Source: Janthinobacterium lividum (GTDB lineage Bacteria > Pseudomonadota > Gammaproteobacteria > Burkholderiales > Burkholderiaceae_D). From it: DNA of 64,000 bases. The translations under genes were made by a program, and so were the position numbers. Shown piece after piece: positions 46,342 to 57,026 of the stretch. The DNA is taken from assembly GCF_023509035.1 (NCBI RefSeq), contig NZ_CP075583.1, positions 1,178,001 through 1,242,000 on the forward strand, read 5' to 3'. The notes under the pieces were generated by a model. That model was not told the DNA's origin and ran no database searches. It saw only the letters and a program-made list of their open reading frames with translations. Each line of letters begins with the position of its first letter. Positions within the stretch are counted from its first letter, which is position 1.

Positions 46342-48523
46342 TTATTCCGTGATATTCCACTGTGACAGCATCCACGCCATATTGAATGCGTTCTCGGCGA
46401 TGGCGTTATAGCGGCCCGACGCGCCGCCGTGGCCGGCGCCCATATTCGTTTTCAGCAGCAGGGGGTTGCTGTCCGTTTTATACGCGCGCAGCTTGGCCAC
46501 GTATTTCGCCGGTTCCCAGTACATGACCTGGCTGTCGTTGAGGCCTGTCGTCACCAGCATGGCAGGATAATTCTTGCGCGCAATGTTGTCGTAGGGCGAG
46601 TAGCTGAGCATGTAGTCGTAGGCTGGCTTCTGATTCGGGTCGCCCCATTCCAGGTATTCGCCTGTCGTCAGTGGCAGGCTGGCGTCCATCATGGTGTTCA
46701 TCACGTCGACAAACGGTACGGCCGCGTGCACGGCGTGGAACAGGTCGGGGCGCATGTTGACGACGGCGCCCATCAGGAGGCCGCCCGCGCTGCCGCCCTG
46801 GATGATGAGGCGGTTCGGGCTGGTCCATTTTTCGCGTACCAGGTAGTCGGCGCTGTCGATGAAGTCATTGAAGGTGTTTTTCTTCTTCATCAGCATGCCG
46901 TCCTCATGCCAGGCTTCGCCCATGTCGGTGCCGCCGCGGATATGCGCCTGCGCATAGATGACGCCCCGCTCCAGCAGGCTGATGCGGCTGATGGAAAAAG
47001 TGGCTTCCGTGGAAATTCCATACGAGCCATACGAGTACAGCAGCAGCGGCGCGGAACCGTCGAGCTTGACGCCCTTCTTATAGACGACCCACAGCGGCAC
47101 TTGCACGCCATCGCGCGCCTTCACCCACAAGCGCTGCGTGGTGTAGCGGCTGCCATCAAAGCCGCCGACGATTTCCTGCTGCTTCAGCACCGTGCGCTTG
47201 CCGTCTTGCATGCTGACGTCGATGACGGTGGGCGGCGTGACGGGCGACTGGTACGACATGCGAAATTGTGTGGCGGAAAACTCCGGCGTGCCAACGGACG
47301 TGGCCAGGTAGACGGGGTCGTCGAACTGCACGGTCTTCCAGTTTTTATGCGCGAAATCGTAGATGCGCGCGCGGTTCAGGGCGCGCGCTTTTTCCATCAC
47401 CACCAGGTAGCCCTGGAAGACGTCGATGGACTGGATCACGGCATCCTTGTTGTGCGGCACCACGGGCTTCCAGTTCTTCGGCTGCGGCGCGGACAGCGGC
47501 GCGCTGACGACACGGAAATTCTTCGCCTCCTTGTTGGTGACAATATACAACTGGCCGTCGCGGTGCTCGACGATGTAGCGGTGGCCTTTTTCGCGTTTCA
47601 GCACGCTCTGGAAACTGCCTTCGGGCTTGTTCGTTGGCAGCAGCAGCACTTCGCTCGTGTCCGTGCTGCCCGAGGTGAGCACGAAGAACTGCTTGTCGTG
47701 CGTGCGGCCCACATTGATCGCGAACTGTTCCACTGGCTCATGGTAAAACCTGCTGCAGCGTGCCGCCCAAGGGCAGGCGGAACAATCGGTCCGCGCGCTT
47801 GGTGGTGGCGTCTTCCTGCGTCAGCATCAGGGTGGCGTTGTCAGCCGCCCACGCCAGCGAGGTCACGCGCGGCATGGTATCGCCCAGCAGCTTGCCTGTC
47901 TTCAAATCCTTGACATGCAGCTCGTACTGGCGGAAACCCGTCGTGTCGGTGGTGTAAGCCAGCAATTGTTCATTCGGGCTGATGGCAAATGCGCGCACGG
48001 CAAAGAATTTGTGGCCTTCGGCCAATTGATTCTGGTCCAGCAGGATTTCTTCGACCGCCTGCGCATCGTAGGCACCGCTGGCGCCGACAGGACGGCGGCA
48101 ATGAAGCGGGTATTGCTTGCCCGCTTCCGTGCGCGTGTAATAGTAAAAGTTACCTTGGCGCGCAGGCACGGACAGGTCCACTTCCTGCATACGCCCCTTG
48201 ACTTCCGCAGTCACCTTGTCGGCCAGCGGCTGGATCGGGGCCGTGACGGCAGCCGTGTAGGCGTTTTCCGCATTCAGGTAATCGATCACGGCAGGATCGG
48301 TCTTCTTTTGCAGCCAGCGGTAGTCGTCCGTCACGACCGTGCCGTGGCGCGTTTCCTGCCAGGCTGTCTTGGCGGCAACCGGTGCGGTGGATGTGGCGAG
48401 GGCGGCGGCAACGGTGGTGATGGTGTCGGCCAGCGCGGATGGCGCCAGCGAGAACAGCAGCAAGGCCGGCAGGATGGATGACCAGACGGACCGGCGGCGC
48501 GAAGCGTGATGGGCGATAGACAA
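46342..48523 (-). CDS. S9A prolyl oligopeptidase/oligopeptidase B-like, exported (single-base frameshift)
   Basis: The frame breaks at GGTAAAAC (47742-47749, plus strand); removing one base joins the halves into 726 residues reading QQVYHEPVEQFAINV across the site. The start is TTG at 48523 with AGGAG upstream, followed by a signal peptide (SVWSSILPALLLFSLAPSAL), so it is likely periplasmic. The N-terminal propeller (GTVVTDDYRWLQ, then PNEQLLAYTTDTTG) precedes a hydrolase domain with Ser in GGSAGGLL, Asp in GLNDSQV and His in GAGHGG. It cleaves short peptides, for OpdB after basic residues. A second S9 gene of a different branch lies at 4-6 kb. Confidence 0.87.
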
Positions 48524-48629
48524 GGCAACTCCTTTGAATAGTTGTGTCAGGATTGTAATCTTGCTATTGAGAAAAGCAACCGCCGTGCTCGTGCGTTTCA
48601 ACTTGCATCCACGGGCATTTGCAGCGATA

Positions 48630-48645
48630 CTGTATATAATTACAG
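48630..48645. promoter_or_regulatory. LexA (SOS) box upstream of dinB
   Basis: CTGTATATAATTACAG, a full CTGT-N8-ACAG match, about 30 bp before the dinB start. Confidence 0.88.
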
Positions 48646-48675
48646 TATTCAACAGCATCCCGCCGCGAGGTGTCC

Positions 48676-49851
48676 TTGACCACATCTGCCCCTACATTGC
48701 CTGAAGCCCGCCGCTGGATAGCCCACCTGGACATGGACGCCTTCTTCGCCTCCGTGGAACTGTTGAAATATCCGCAATTGCGTGGCGAAGCCGTCGTCAT
48801 CGGCGGCGGGCGCTTGCAGCAGCCCGTGCTGCAGGAAGATGGCACGCGGCAGTTTGCGCGCATGCGCGACTACGTGGGGCGCGGCGTCGTCACGACGTCG
48901 ACCTATGCGGCGCGCGCGTTTGGCGTGTTTTCCGCCATGGGCATCATGAAAGCGGCCAAGCTGGCGCCCGACAGCATCCTGTTGCCCGCCGACTTCGAGG
49001 CTTACCGCGAGTATTCGGCACGTTTCAAGCAAGCCGTGGCCCAGTTGTGCCCCATCATCCAGAACGTGGGCATCGATGAAATCTATGTCGACCTGACGGA
49101 ATACGGCGAGCAGGCGCCGGCCATGGCGGCGCGCCTGAAGGCGGCCGTGTCCGAGGCGACGGGCCTGTCGTGCTCGATCGGCCTGGCGCCGAACAAATTG
49201 CTGGCGAAAATCTGTTCTGACCTGGAAAAACCCGACGGCCTCACCATTTTGTCGCCCGAGGATATCGCCACGCGCGTGTGGCCCTTGCCGGCAAAAAAGA
49301 TCAACGGCATCGGCCCGAAGGCGACAGCCAAACTGGAAGCCTTGGGCATTGTTACCATCGGCGAGCTGGCGCAGGCCGACATGGCCATGCTGCGCACGCA
49401 GTTTGGCGACCTGTACACGGGCTGGCTGCGCCAGGCGGCGCTGGGCATCGACGAGCGGCCCGTGCAGACGAGCCGGGAAACCAAGTCCGTCAGCCGCGAA
49501 ACGACGTTTGAGCGCGACTTGCAGGTGGTGCGTGACCGCGCCACGCTGTCGGAAAAGCTGGAAAGCCTGTGCACGCGCGTGGCGGGCGACCTGGATAAAC
49601 AGTCGCTGGCGGGGCGCACGGTGGGCATCAAGCTGCGCTTCGAGGATTTCAGCACCGTCACACGCGACATTACCTTGCCCAGCGCCACGGCGGACGCCGC
49701 CGCCATCCTGCGCGCCAGCCGCGATTGCTTGCGGCGCGTGCCATTTGAAAAGAAAATCCGCCTGCTGGGCGTGCGCATCTCGACCTTGTCCGATCCGGCC
49801 ATCGTGACGCGGCAGGCGCCAGCCCAGGCGGAGCTGTTTCCCGCCCTGTAG
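48676..49851 (+). CDS. dinB: DNA polymerase IV (Y-family)
   Basis: 391 residues from TTG 48676, which has GAGG at correct spacing; a GTG at 48670 is possible but overlaps that site. HLDMDAFFASVE and GIDEIYVDL carry the catalytic acidic residues. The thumb KINGIGPKATAKL and little-finger domain follow, ending in the beta-clamp-like QAELFPAL. It performs error-prone translesion synthesis. The SOS box upstream implies LexA control. It sits next to rdgC, but that gene has its own promoter. Confidence 0.92.
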   Translation: MTTSAPTLPEARRWIAHLDMDAFFASVELLKYPQLRGEAVVIGGGRLQQPVLQEDGTRQFARMRDYVGRGVVTTSTYAARAFGVFSAMGIMKAAKLAPDSILLPADFEAYREYSARFKQAVAQLCPIIQNVGIDEIYVDLTEYGEQAPAMAARLKAAVSEATGLSCSIGLAPNKLLAKICSDLEKPDGLTILSPEDIATRVWPLPAKKINGIGPKATAKLEALGIVTIGELAQADMAMLRTQFGDLYTGWLRQAALGIDERPVQTSRETKSVSRETTFERDLQVVRDRATLSEKLESLCTRVAGDLDKQSLAGRTVGIKLRFEDFSTVTRDITLPSATADAAAILRASRDCLRRVPFEKKIRLLGVRISTLSDPAIVTRQAPAQAELFPAL

Positions 49852-49969
49852 CGGCATTCCCTATTGATTACAAGCATCGCGCCAGTCCGCGCTTTTGACG
49901 GCATTCCCGTGTCGAAAGTGTAGAATGGCGTTCCCCTGGCACTACTGAAACAAACGGAAGACAAAAACT

Positions 49970-50866
49970 ATGTGGTTCAAGAATCTTCAGATTTACCGCC
50001 TGCCCGCACCATGGGCCTATACGCCAGAACAACTGGAAGAGGCCTTGTCCTCGAACAAATTTACGCCGGCGACCAGCATGGATCTGATGCGCCAGGGCTG
50101 GGATACGCCACGCCCGAACGGTGGCCTGGTCCACGTGGTCAACAAGCAAATGCTGATCTTGCTGGGCACGGAAAAGAAACTGTTGCCCGCGACTGTCATC
50201 AACCAGGTGGCCAAGGCCCGCGCTGCCGAGATGGAAGAAGCGCAAGGCTTTGCCCCCGGCAAGAAAGCCATGAAAGAATTGAAGGAGCACGTGGCCGACG
50301 AGCTGCTGCCGCGCGCCTTCAGCATCCGCAGCAACGTCTGGACGTGGATTGACCCCGTCAATGGCTGGCTGGTGGTCGATGCCGCCAGCCCGGCAAAAGC
50401 CGATGAAGTCATCAAGCTGTTGTTGAAAGCCGTCGACAAGCTGCCGCTGGAAAGCCTGCGCGTGCAGCGCTCGCCGGTGGCGGTGATGACGGAATGGCTG
50501 CAGGCCGACGACGCGCCTGCCGGCTTCACGGTCGACATGGATACGGAATTGCGCGCCACGGGCGAAAGCAAGGCCACCGTGCGCTACGTGCGCCATACAC
50601 TGGAAGCGGACGACGTGCGCCGCCACATCGCTGCCGGCAAGCAGTGCACGCGCCTGGCCATGACGTGGAATGACAAGATTTCGTTCGTGCTGACGGAGTC
50701 CCTGGCCATCAAGAGCGTCAAGCCGCTGGATGTGATCAAGGAAACGGAATCGAGCACGAAGAACGACGAAGAGCGCTTCGACGGCGACGTGATGCTGATG
50801 ACGGGCGAGCTGAGCAAGCTGATGGCCGACGTGGTCGAGGCATTGGGCGGCGAAGCGACTGCATAA
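49970..50866 (+). CDS. rdgC: recombination-associated protein RdgC
   Basis: 298 residues, normal length. [12 protein letters not shown] at the N-terminus and [24 protein letters not shown] in the middle are family landmarks. RdgC forms a ring around double-stranded DNA and restrains RecA. A -10-like TAGAAT lies about 45 bp upstream. Confidence 0.95.
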   Translation: MWFKNLQIYRLPAPWAYTPEQLEEALSSNKFTPATSMDLMRQGWDTPRPNGGLVHVVNKQMLILLGTEKKLLPATVINQVAKARAAEMEEAQGFAPGKKAMKELKEHVADELLPRAFSIRSNVWTWIDPVNGWLVVDAASPAKADEVIKLLLKAVDKLPLESLRVQRSPVAVMTEWLQADDAPAGFTVDMDTELRATGESKATVRYVRHTLEADDVRRHIAAGKQCTRLAMTWNDKISFVLTESLAIKSVKPLDVIKETESSTKNDEERFDGDVMLMTGELSKLMADVVEALGGEATA

Positions 50867-50887
50867 AAGCAGTTATATCGGTATGGA

Positions 50888-50911
50888 AAAGGAGCTTCGG
50901 CTCCTTTTTTT
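50888..50911 (+). terminator. terminator of rdgC
   Basis: Stem AAAGGAGC/GCTCCTTT with loop TTCG and a T-run. Confidence 0.9.
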
Positions 50912-50943
50912 CGCCTCTTGCCTGGCATGGCGATCTTTGGACG

Positions 50944-50974
50944 AAAAAAAGGGCCTTGCGTTTGCAAGGCCCTT
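50944..50974 (-). terminator. terminator of the TonB-dependent receptor gene
   Basis: 9-bp stem GGGCCTTGC/GCAAGGCCC with a 4-base loop; read on the minus strand it ends in a run of seven T. Confidence 0.88.
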
Positions 50975-51005
50975 GGTCGGCTCAGCCTAGGTTGACGAGG
51001 TCAAC

Positions 51006-53739
51006 TTAGAACTTGTACTGGGCCGTGAAGTAGAACGAACGCATCATTGGATCGGCGTAGCGTGGATCGTAGCCAACTTGGTGACCACGCGAGCTGCGCA
51101 GCGACAGTGGCGGCTCACGGTCGAACAGGTTTTTGATCCCTGCGCGCAAGGTCACTGCTTTGCTGTACGCATAGCGGCCCTGGAAGTCAACCGTCGTGTA
51201 CGAAGGCACGTGCAGACGGATATTTTCCTTCGTGCTGGTGGCCAGGTTTTACCACTTCGGCCGAAGCGTCGGTATAGCCATTACGGTAGCTCACGACGAC
51301 CGTGTTGGTCAGCTTGCCCGATTCCAGACTCATGTTGAGCTTCATCAGGTTACGGAACGTCACAGCATCGGAAATGCCGTAGAAGTTCATGTTGTTGGTC
51401 CACTGATCCTTGGTGCCTGGTACGGTGTAGTCGGCCTTGAGCATATGGGTGCCGCTCAGGTTAGCCGTGAAGTTACCGATATCAAACTTCTTACGTGCCG
51501 TCATGTCCCAGTCGATACCGCGGTTGTGCGTCTGGCCGATGTTCATCGACAGCGACTTGAACGCAAAGTACGGCTTGCCGGTCGTCGGTTCGATATAGGT
51601 GCCGAACAGGTCGCGGTACATACCTGGGTTGTTGAATGCCTGCGCTTCGCTCACGGCCGAAACCGCGTCGGTGATTTTTACGTCCCACAGATCGGCGCCG
51701 AACGAGAATGCCGAGCTAGGTTCGATACGGAAACCGACGGTGAACTGTTTCGATTTTTCCGGCTTCAGGTTTTCGTTACCGCCAGCCATTTTATTGTATT
51801 GGCTGTTAGGCGCACGGCACAGCACATCGCCTGGGAATGGGCAGTTCCAGTTAGCGCCGGTAAAGCCGTTGTTGACCAGAGGTTGGCCAATGCTCAGCAT
51901 GTCCGGAGCCTTGAAGCCCGTGCCGTAGGAGCCGCGCAACAGTACTTGCTGTATTGGCTGCCAGCGTGCCGTGACCTTGTAGGTATTGGCATTGGCATCT
52001 TTACCGATGGTCTTGTTGATGACGCCATTGTCGATCGCCGATACGGAGTCATAGCGGCCAGCCAGGCTGACTTCCACCGTTTTCGTGATCGGTGCCAGCA
52101 ATTCGGCAAAGACGCCGTAGGTTGAACGGCTCAGGTCGTAGCGTGGCGAGGTGTTGAAGCCGTAGATGGTGCTGGTGTTTGCGCCTGCATCTGGCGTCTG
52201 GCCGTAGTTGTACTCGCGGTAGTCGGCGCCGATACCGATGTTGGCTTTGCCGCCTGGCAAGGTGAACAGTTCACGGGAACCGTGCGCATCGATGCCGCGC
52301 ATGGTGGTCGATGCCGTGCGGATCGAGCCGTTGAATTGCGAATTGTTGATCAGCGTTTGCATTTCCGGCGATGGTGTGCCGGCCTGCAGGAACGGATTGA
52401 ACGCCGGATTTTTCAGCAGGGCCTTCATATCGGCCGTTTTCGCATAGCCGCCGATGTAGCGTTCATCGATGGCATTTTGCGACCAGGTCAGGCCCGCATC
52501 GATGTTCCACGCGCCAATTTCGCCTTCGACGCCGACGACGAAGTGCTTGGTCTCGGTGATGGTGTTGGTGGTGCGGTTACCCCAGTCGCTCATGCGATAG
52601 TTGGCCGACACGGAGGTGATGTCCTTGACTTGCTCTGGTGTCAGGTAAGGCAGGACGAACTCGTTGTACTGCGCACCGTTAATCGCAATCGGGATTGCCA
52701 CCGGATTGGCCGAGATGCGCGCGGTCAGGTCATAACGCGAGTAGGCGACTTCGGCAAATGCATTCAGCGAATCGTTGAGTTTGTAGGTGGCGCGGGTAAA
52801 CAGGCTGTCGCGCTTCGATTCAGGCACGATTTCAACCGTCGAACCGCCATCGAAGCCGCAAGCCAGCTGATTGGCTGCCAGTGGGGCATTGGTCACGGCG
52901 CCACAATTCTTATTCTTCGCCAGGTATGGATTGAAGAGGTAATCGTCTTTGCCTTTGACGGACACGGTGGCGTTGGCCGGTGCCGTGCCTGTGGCGGTCT
53001 TGTCGTAGACGTATTGTTTGCCGTTATAGCTCACTGGAATACGCGACGAACGGGCGAATGTGCGGTCGGTAGCGCGCAAGTTCGATTGCTCGTCATGGCG
53101 ATACGACACCAGCACGTTGAAACGGTCTTCGTCGATGTCGCCGAAGCCATAGGTCACGTTGGTGTTCCAGGCGTTGCCGCCCTTGTCTTCCGGACCGCCG
53201 TAGGTGGCTTCCAGGGAGCCGCCTTGCTGGTTCTTCTTCAGAATGAAGTTAATCACGCCGGCGATGGCGTCCGAGCCGTACAAGGCCGAGGCGCCGTCGG
53301 TCAGCACTTCGACGCGTTCAACCGCGCTCATTGGAATGGCGTTCAGGTTGACGGAAGTGCCCGAGCCTTGTGGCGCGATGCGGCGGCCATTCAACAGGAC
53401 CAGGGTGTAGTCTTCGCCGATGTCATGGATCGAGGCGCTGGTGCGGCCACCGGAGTTGGTGCCTGCCGCGGCGGCGCCGACGGTAAAGCCTTGCATGGCG
53501 GGCAGGGCCTGGAGCAGGTCTGCAACCGTGGTGGCGCCCGTCTTGGCGATCGCTTCTTGTGTCAGGCGCTGTACAGGCAAAGCGCCTTCCACAGCGATAC
53601 GCTTGATACTCGAACCGGTAATTTCAACTTTTTGAATTGCTTCGTCCGCCATGGATTGGCCAGAGAACAAGACGCTACCTGCCAGTACGGTCAGGGCCAG
53701 ACGTACGCTGCGCACGCCAATTTTTTCTTTAAATGCCAT
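51006..53739 (-). CDS. TonB-dependent outer-membrane receptor (single-base frameshift near the C-terminus)
   Basis: One base removed from GTTTTACC at 51246-51253 gives 910 residues, reading SAEVVNLATSTKENIRLHV across the site and ending in the aromatic-terminated strand TAQYKF expected of beta-barrels. Signal peptide, TonB box region (IQKVEITGSSIKR), plug domain with LNGRRIAPQGSG and DGASALYGSDAIAGVINFI, then the barrel with LKPEKSKQFTVGF. There is no N-terminal STN signalling domain. The plug and barrel style resembles receptors for peptides or plant-derived sugars rather than siderophores; the ligand is unknown. The leader contains a long dyad at 53780-53832. Confidence 0.88.
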
Positions 53740-53779
53740 TGTAACAATTACTCCGTAGTAGTTTTAATAACGACAAGCA

Positions 53780-53832
53780 GTACACGAGCGCCGCTCTAGC
53801 CATCGGATAGATGACTTGCGGTGCTCGTGTAC
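53780..53832 (-). promoter_or_regulatory. long dyad in the leader of the TonB receptor gene
   Basis: 15-bp arms GTACACGAGCGCCGC and GCGGTGCTCGTGTAC with one mismatch (a G-U wobble if read as plus-strand RNA), separated by a 23-base loop, ending 40 bp before the start codon. No T-run follows in the gene direction. Confidence 0.5.
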
Positions 53833-54162
53833 GGTAGGCGGAACCACGTCGGTGGGAGGTGGAAGACTACTTAGCGCAATATTGTTATAAATGCACTTTT
53901 GACTTGTCGAGGCGAACATTATGTCGTCTCAGCAAGAAAAAATGCACATCAACCGTGTCGGATTTGGCAATAAATTATGGATACAGAAGAATATTTAATT
54001 TAATTGTTAAATGGCAGTTTTATATTTAATAATATCGGTGTTTTTAAAAATGATCAATGGCGTTTTTTTACAACATAAAATTATTGTATTGGCAATTCGA
54101 TGTTTTACCTACAATAATTCGACGAAACCTGTAGGTTTGCAGAATTTATGAAAAGCCAAAAA
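53833..54162. other. AT-rich intergenic region
   Basis: About 330 bp with much lower GC than the flanks, presumably the promoter of the TonB receptor gene. A perfect AAACCT/AGGTTT repeat lies at 54125-54138. I see no gene here. Confidence 0.4.
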
Positions 54163-54191
54163 ACGTAAAAAAGCCCGTTGAAACGGGCTGG
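54163..54191 (-). terminator. terminator of the asparaginase-like gene
   Basis: Stem AGCCCGTT/AACGGGCT-like arms around GAAA, followed on the minus strand by a T-run. Confidence 0.8.
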
Positions 54192-54259
54192 TCGAATTGT
54201 GACAGAGTGTCAGTCAGAGCGTTTGCCGGCCTGCCTGTCGCGCCCTGTCTGACATAGGC

Positions 54260-54745
54260 TTACAAGGGCTGGAATACGCCGGCGGCGCGGTTCTTTTGCA
54301 CATTGTCCCAGGCGAAGATCTGGCCATTCATGGCCACGTACACGCCCGCTGGCAAGGTTTGCGCCACGCCGCAGGCAAAGCCCAGGTTGAACAGGGCATC
54401 GGAGTTGTCGATTTCGTAGGGAATCATGGCGCCCGTCAAAATCACCGTTTGCTGCAGGTTCGCCGCGCCCAGCACCTGCGCCGTTTCGCGCATGGTGTCG
54501 GTGCCGTGAATGATGACGATGGCTTTTTCTTGTGCCGCGCGGCACGAGGCCAGCACGCGCTGGCGGTCCGCATCCTGCATGTCGAGCGAGTCGAGCAGGG
54601 GTAGTTGCTCCAGCGCTACGGGCGCCGTCATGCGCGCGCGGGCTATCGCTGCCGGCAAATGACTGTCGGAAAAGCCCAGGGTACCGTTCAATTCGTTGTA
54701 GTGTTTGTCGAAAGTGCCGCCAGTGGCGAGTATGCGCAAAGTCAT
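54260..54745 (-). CDS. short asparaginase-domain protein
   Basis: 161 residues, about half of a normal asparaginase. It holds only the N-terminal catalytic domain: Thr in ILATGGTFDK (first catalytic Thr) and HGTDTMRET (second Thr with Asp), plus TGAMIPYE. Compact asparaginase-like proteins of this size are common in betaproteobacteria and are not simply truncations. The stop is followed by a terminator 70 bp on, which supports a real gene end. Whether it hydrolyses asparagine is unproven, as the missing domain contributes to the dimer active site. Confidence 0.82.
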   Translation of the reverse strand: MTLRILATGGTFDKHYNELNGTLGFSDSHLPAAIARARMTAPVALEQLPLLDSLDMQDADRQRVLASCRAAQEKAIVIIHGTDTMRETAQVLGAANLQQTVILTGAMIPYEIDNSDALFNLGFACGVAQTLPAGVYVAMNGQIFAWDNVQKNRAAGVFQPL

Positions 54746-54923
54746 GATGTGGTCACGATGTCAGTGGAGAATGACGCGCATGATAGCGTGGATTGGCAGC
54801 GTTGCGTGAATGCTGCCGCAGATGGGGAAGCGTGCTTGCCGCCCTGCTACTGCACCGCATCTGGAAAATTTGGTCATCTGTGAGTACACTGGTTTCTTTG
54901 TTTGCCTGCCACCCCGACTCCGT

Positions 54924-55697
54924 ATGAAAGCGCTCGCTCCCGGCACCGTCATTTTTCACCGCCACCGCGGTTACGGGGTGATCACGTCCGTCAATTTGCT
55001 GACGGGCTGGATCGCCGCCCGTTTCGGCAGCGAAGCGCGGACCCTGGACCTGAACCTGTCGACTGACGACGTGCAGTTTGCCGACGGTGAAGCGATCCTG
55101 TTTCGGCGCGCGCCACCGGACCGCATGCCGCACGCGCGCCTGATGGCCATGGTGCGCGAGCTGCACCAGGCCGGTTATCAAAAACTGTATCTGTATTCCT
55201 GGCCCAAGCCGTCCGGCCTGCACTGGCGCTGGCATTTGTTTACGGGGCCGCGCGACTGGATGCAACGACCCTGGCGCGAAGGCTGGTACGGCTCGGGCGC
55301 CGATTACAACGTCAACCCCGTGATGGGCTGGGGTGATACGCCCGGCGCCACCACTAGTGAGCTGATCGATGCCCTGGCCCGTTTCGACCCGCAGGGGCTG
55401 GCGCAGGCGCTGGGGCGCGACGACGACCATAGCGAGTGGTTTGGCCGCGTCTGCGACGCTTTATTACCCAATTACATGTACAGCCTGGACATGCAGCGCA
55501 CCGCAGGCGAGCCCTTGCCCGAGATGCCACCCGTGCCGGTGGTCGCCGTGCGCGCCGGCGTGGCGCCGTACACTGGACCTGACATTGCCTGGCCGCCCGG
55601 CTGGGCCGGCCTATGGCGCGGCCGGCACGTGCTATCCGCGCCCGCCATCCGCATTACGGGCGAGCCGGACCTCATCAAGGGTTTTCAGCGTTCCTGA
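54924..55697 (+). CDS. conserved hypothetical protein
   Basis: 257 residues. The N-terminal 60 residues (GTVIFHRHRGYGVITSVNLL, then GWIAARFGSEARTLDL) look like a small beta-barrel of CarD/KOW or SH3 type. The middle is rich in Trp and Tyr (GLHWRWHLFTGPRDWMQRP) and has YNVNPVMGWGDTPGATT. I do not recognise the family. No signal peptide. Its end overlaps the convergent 2-hydroxyacid dehydrogenase gene by 13 bp. Confidence 0.6.
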   Translation: MKALAPGTVIFHRHRGYGVITSVNLLTGWIAARFGSEARTLDLNLSTDDVQFADGEAILFRRAPPDRMPHARLMAMVRELHQAGYQKLYLYSWPKPSGLHWRWHLFTGPRDWMQRPWREGWYGSGADYNVNPVMGWGDTPGATTSELIDALARFDPQGLAQALGRDDDHSEWFGRVCDALLPNYMYSLDMQRTAGEPLPEMPPVPVVAVRAGVAPYTGPDIAWPPGWAGLWRGRHVLSAPAIRITGEPDLIKGFQRS

Positions 55698-56698
55698 GGG
55701 GATTGCCGCGCGTGTTGCAAGGTTTCGGGATTGAGCAGGCGCGTGCATTGACCCTGCGTAAAATCGACGATGTTTTGCAAGGCGTAGCGGAAATACAGTT
55801 CATAGCTGTCACGCTCGACGTAGCCCAGGTGCGGCGTGGCCAGCACGTTCGGCAGCAGCAATAGTGGCGAGCCTGGCGGCAGTGGCTCGTCCGTAAACAC
55901 ATCCAGCGCGGCGGCGCCCGGGCGCCCCTGCGGCAGCGCCGCTTCCAATGCTCCATCGGCGACCAGTTCGGCGCGGCTGGTGTTGACGAACAGGGAGGTC
56001 GGCTTCATGCGCGCCAGGTCCTCGTTTGTGACCAGGCCCCGCGTCTTGTCGGACAGGCGCAGGTGCAAGGTCAATATGTCCGCTTGCTCAAAGAAGGCCT
56101 CGCGCGATGCCGCCGCCGTATCGCCGGCCGCCACCGCCGCCGCGCGGCTCGCTTCGCTACCCCACACGAGGATGGTCATGCCGAAGGCGCGGCCGTAGCC
56201 GGCGATCAATTGACCGATCTTGCCGTAGCCCCAGATGGCCAGGGTGCGCCCTTTCAATACCGTGCCGAGGGTGTTGCGCTTTGGCTCCAGCGACGACGTC
56301 TGCCACAGCCCCTCCTGTAAATGTTGCGCGTATGGCACGATCTTGCGCTGCGCCGCCATGATCAGCGCCCACGTCAGTTCGGCCGGCGCCGTGGGCGAGC
56401 CGATGCCTTCCGCGATGGCGATGCCCAGTTCGGTGGCGGCCGCCACATCGATGTGTCCGCTGACCTTGCCCGTCTGCGAAATCAGTTTCAGATTCGGCAG
56501 TTTCGACAGCAAGGCGCGGTTGAAACTGCTGCGTTCGCGGATCAGCACCAGGGCGTCGAACGGCGCCAGGCGGATCGCCAGCTGGCCCAGGCCCCGCGCC
56601 GTATTGCTGAACACTTTGACTTCGTGGCCATCGAGCAATTGGAAACAATCGAGGCCGCGCACGGCATCCTGGTAATCATCAAGTATGGCAATTTTCAT
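55685..56698 (-). CDS. D-2-hydroxyacid dehydrogenase family protein
   Basis: 337 residues. NAD-binding GYGKIGQLIAGYGRAFGM; catalytic Arg in NTSRAELV, Glu in DVFTDEPL and His in TPHLGYV, the full triad of the family. It reduces or oxidises a 2-keto/2-hydroxy acid in the cytoplasm; the substrate cannot be told from sequence. It is transcribed on the opposite strand to pckG, 328 bp upstream of it. Confidence 0.9.
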   Translation of the reverse strand: MKIAILDDYQDAVRGLDCFQLLDGHEVKVFSNTARGLGQLAIRLAPFDALVLIRERSSFNRALLSKLPNLKLISQTGKVSGHIDVAAATELGIAIAEGIGSPTAPAELTWALIMAAQRKIVPYAQHLQEGLWQTSSLEPKRNTLGTVLKGRTLAIWGYGKIGQLIAGYGRAFGMTILVWGSEASRAAAVAAGDTAAASREAFFEQADILTLHLRLSDKTRGLVTNEDLARMKPTSLFVNTSRAELVADGALEAALPQGRPGAAALDVFTDEPLPPGSPLLLLPNVLATPHLGYVERDSYELYFRYALQNIVDFTQGQCTRLLNPETLQHARQSPQER

Positions 56699-57026
56699 GG
56701 TGGATGGCCGATTTTAGTGAAGATTTGGTAGGGAAATAACAGGATATGGGAAATGCTGAATAGCCTACTACATTAGTCGGGCTATTCTCCTACATTTTTG
56801 CGAAAATAGCTGTTACGCGGGTGTACAATCGCCGGCACTTTTGAAGCTTCCTGATTATAGTTATAGCGCAAACTGTTCCTGCAGCCTGGGTGCATGATCC
56901 AGGTAAACGACACCAGAGCCCTGCCCGCGTGAACACACCGCCTGCAGTGAGCCGCAGCCACCTCTCAACGATGCTGCCTGTCTTGCCGGAACGACCAGAA
57001 TTTCTTTTATTGGTATTGGAGGTAAT
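56699..57026. other. intergenic region upstream of pckG
   Basis: 328 bp without a gene. A TACAAT -10-like box lies at 56824-56829 and GGAGG precedes the pckG ATG. The leader would be about 190 nt, long enough for regulation, but I see no recognisable riboswitch. Confidence 0.45.

Noticed and set aside
46342..48523. S9A peptidase as a pseudogene
   Set aside because: Only a single-base break is present, the catalytic triad is intact on one side and a signal peptide on the other, and the same break motif recurs in uvrA.
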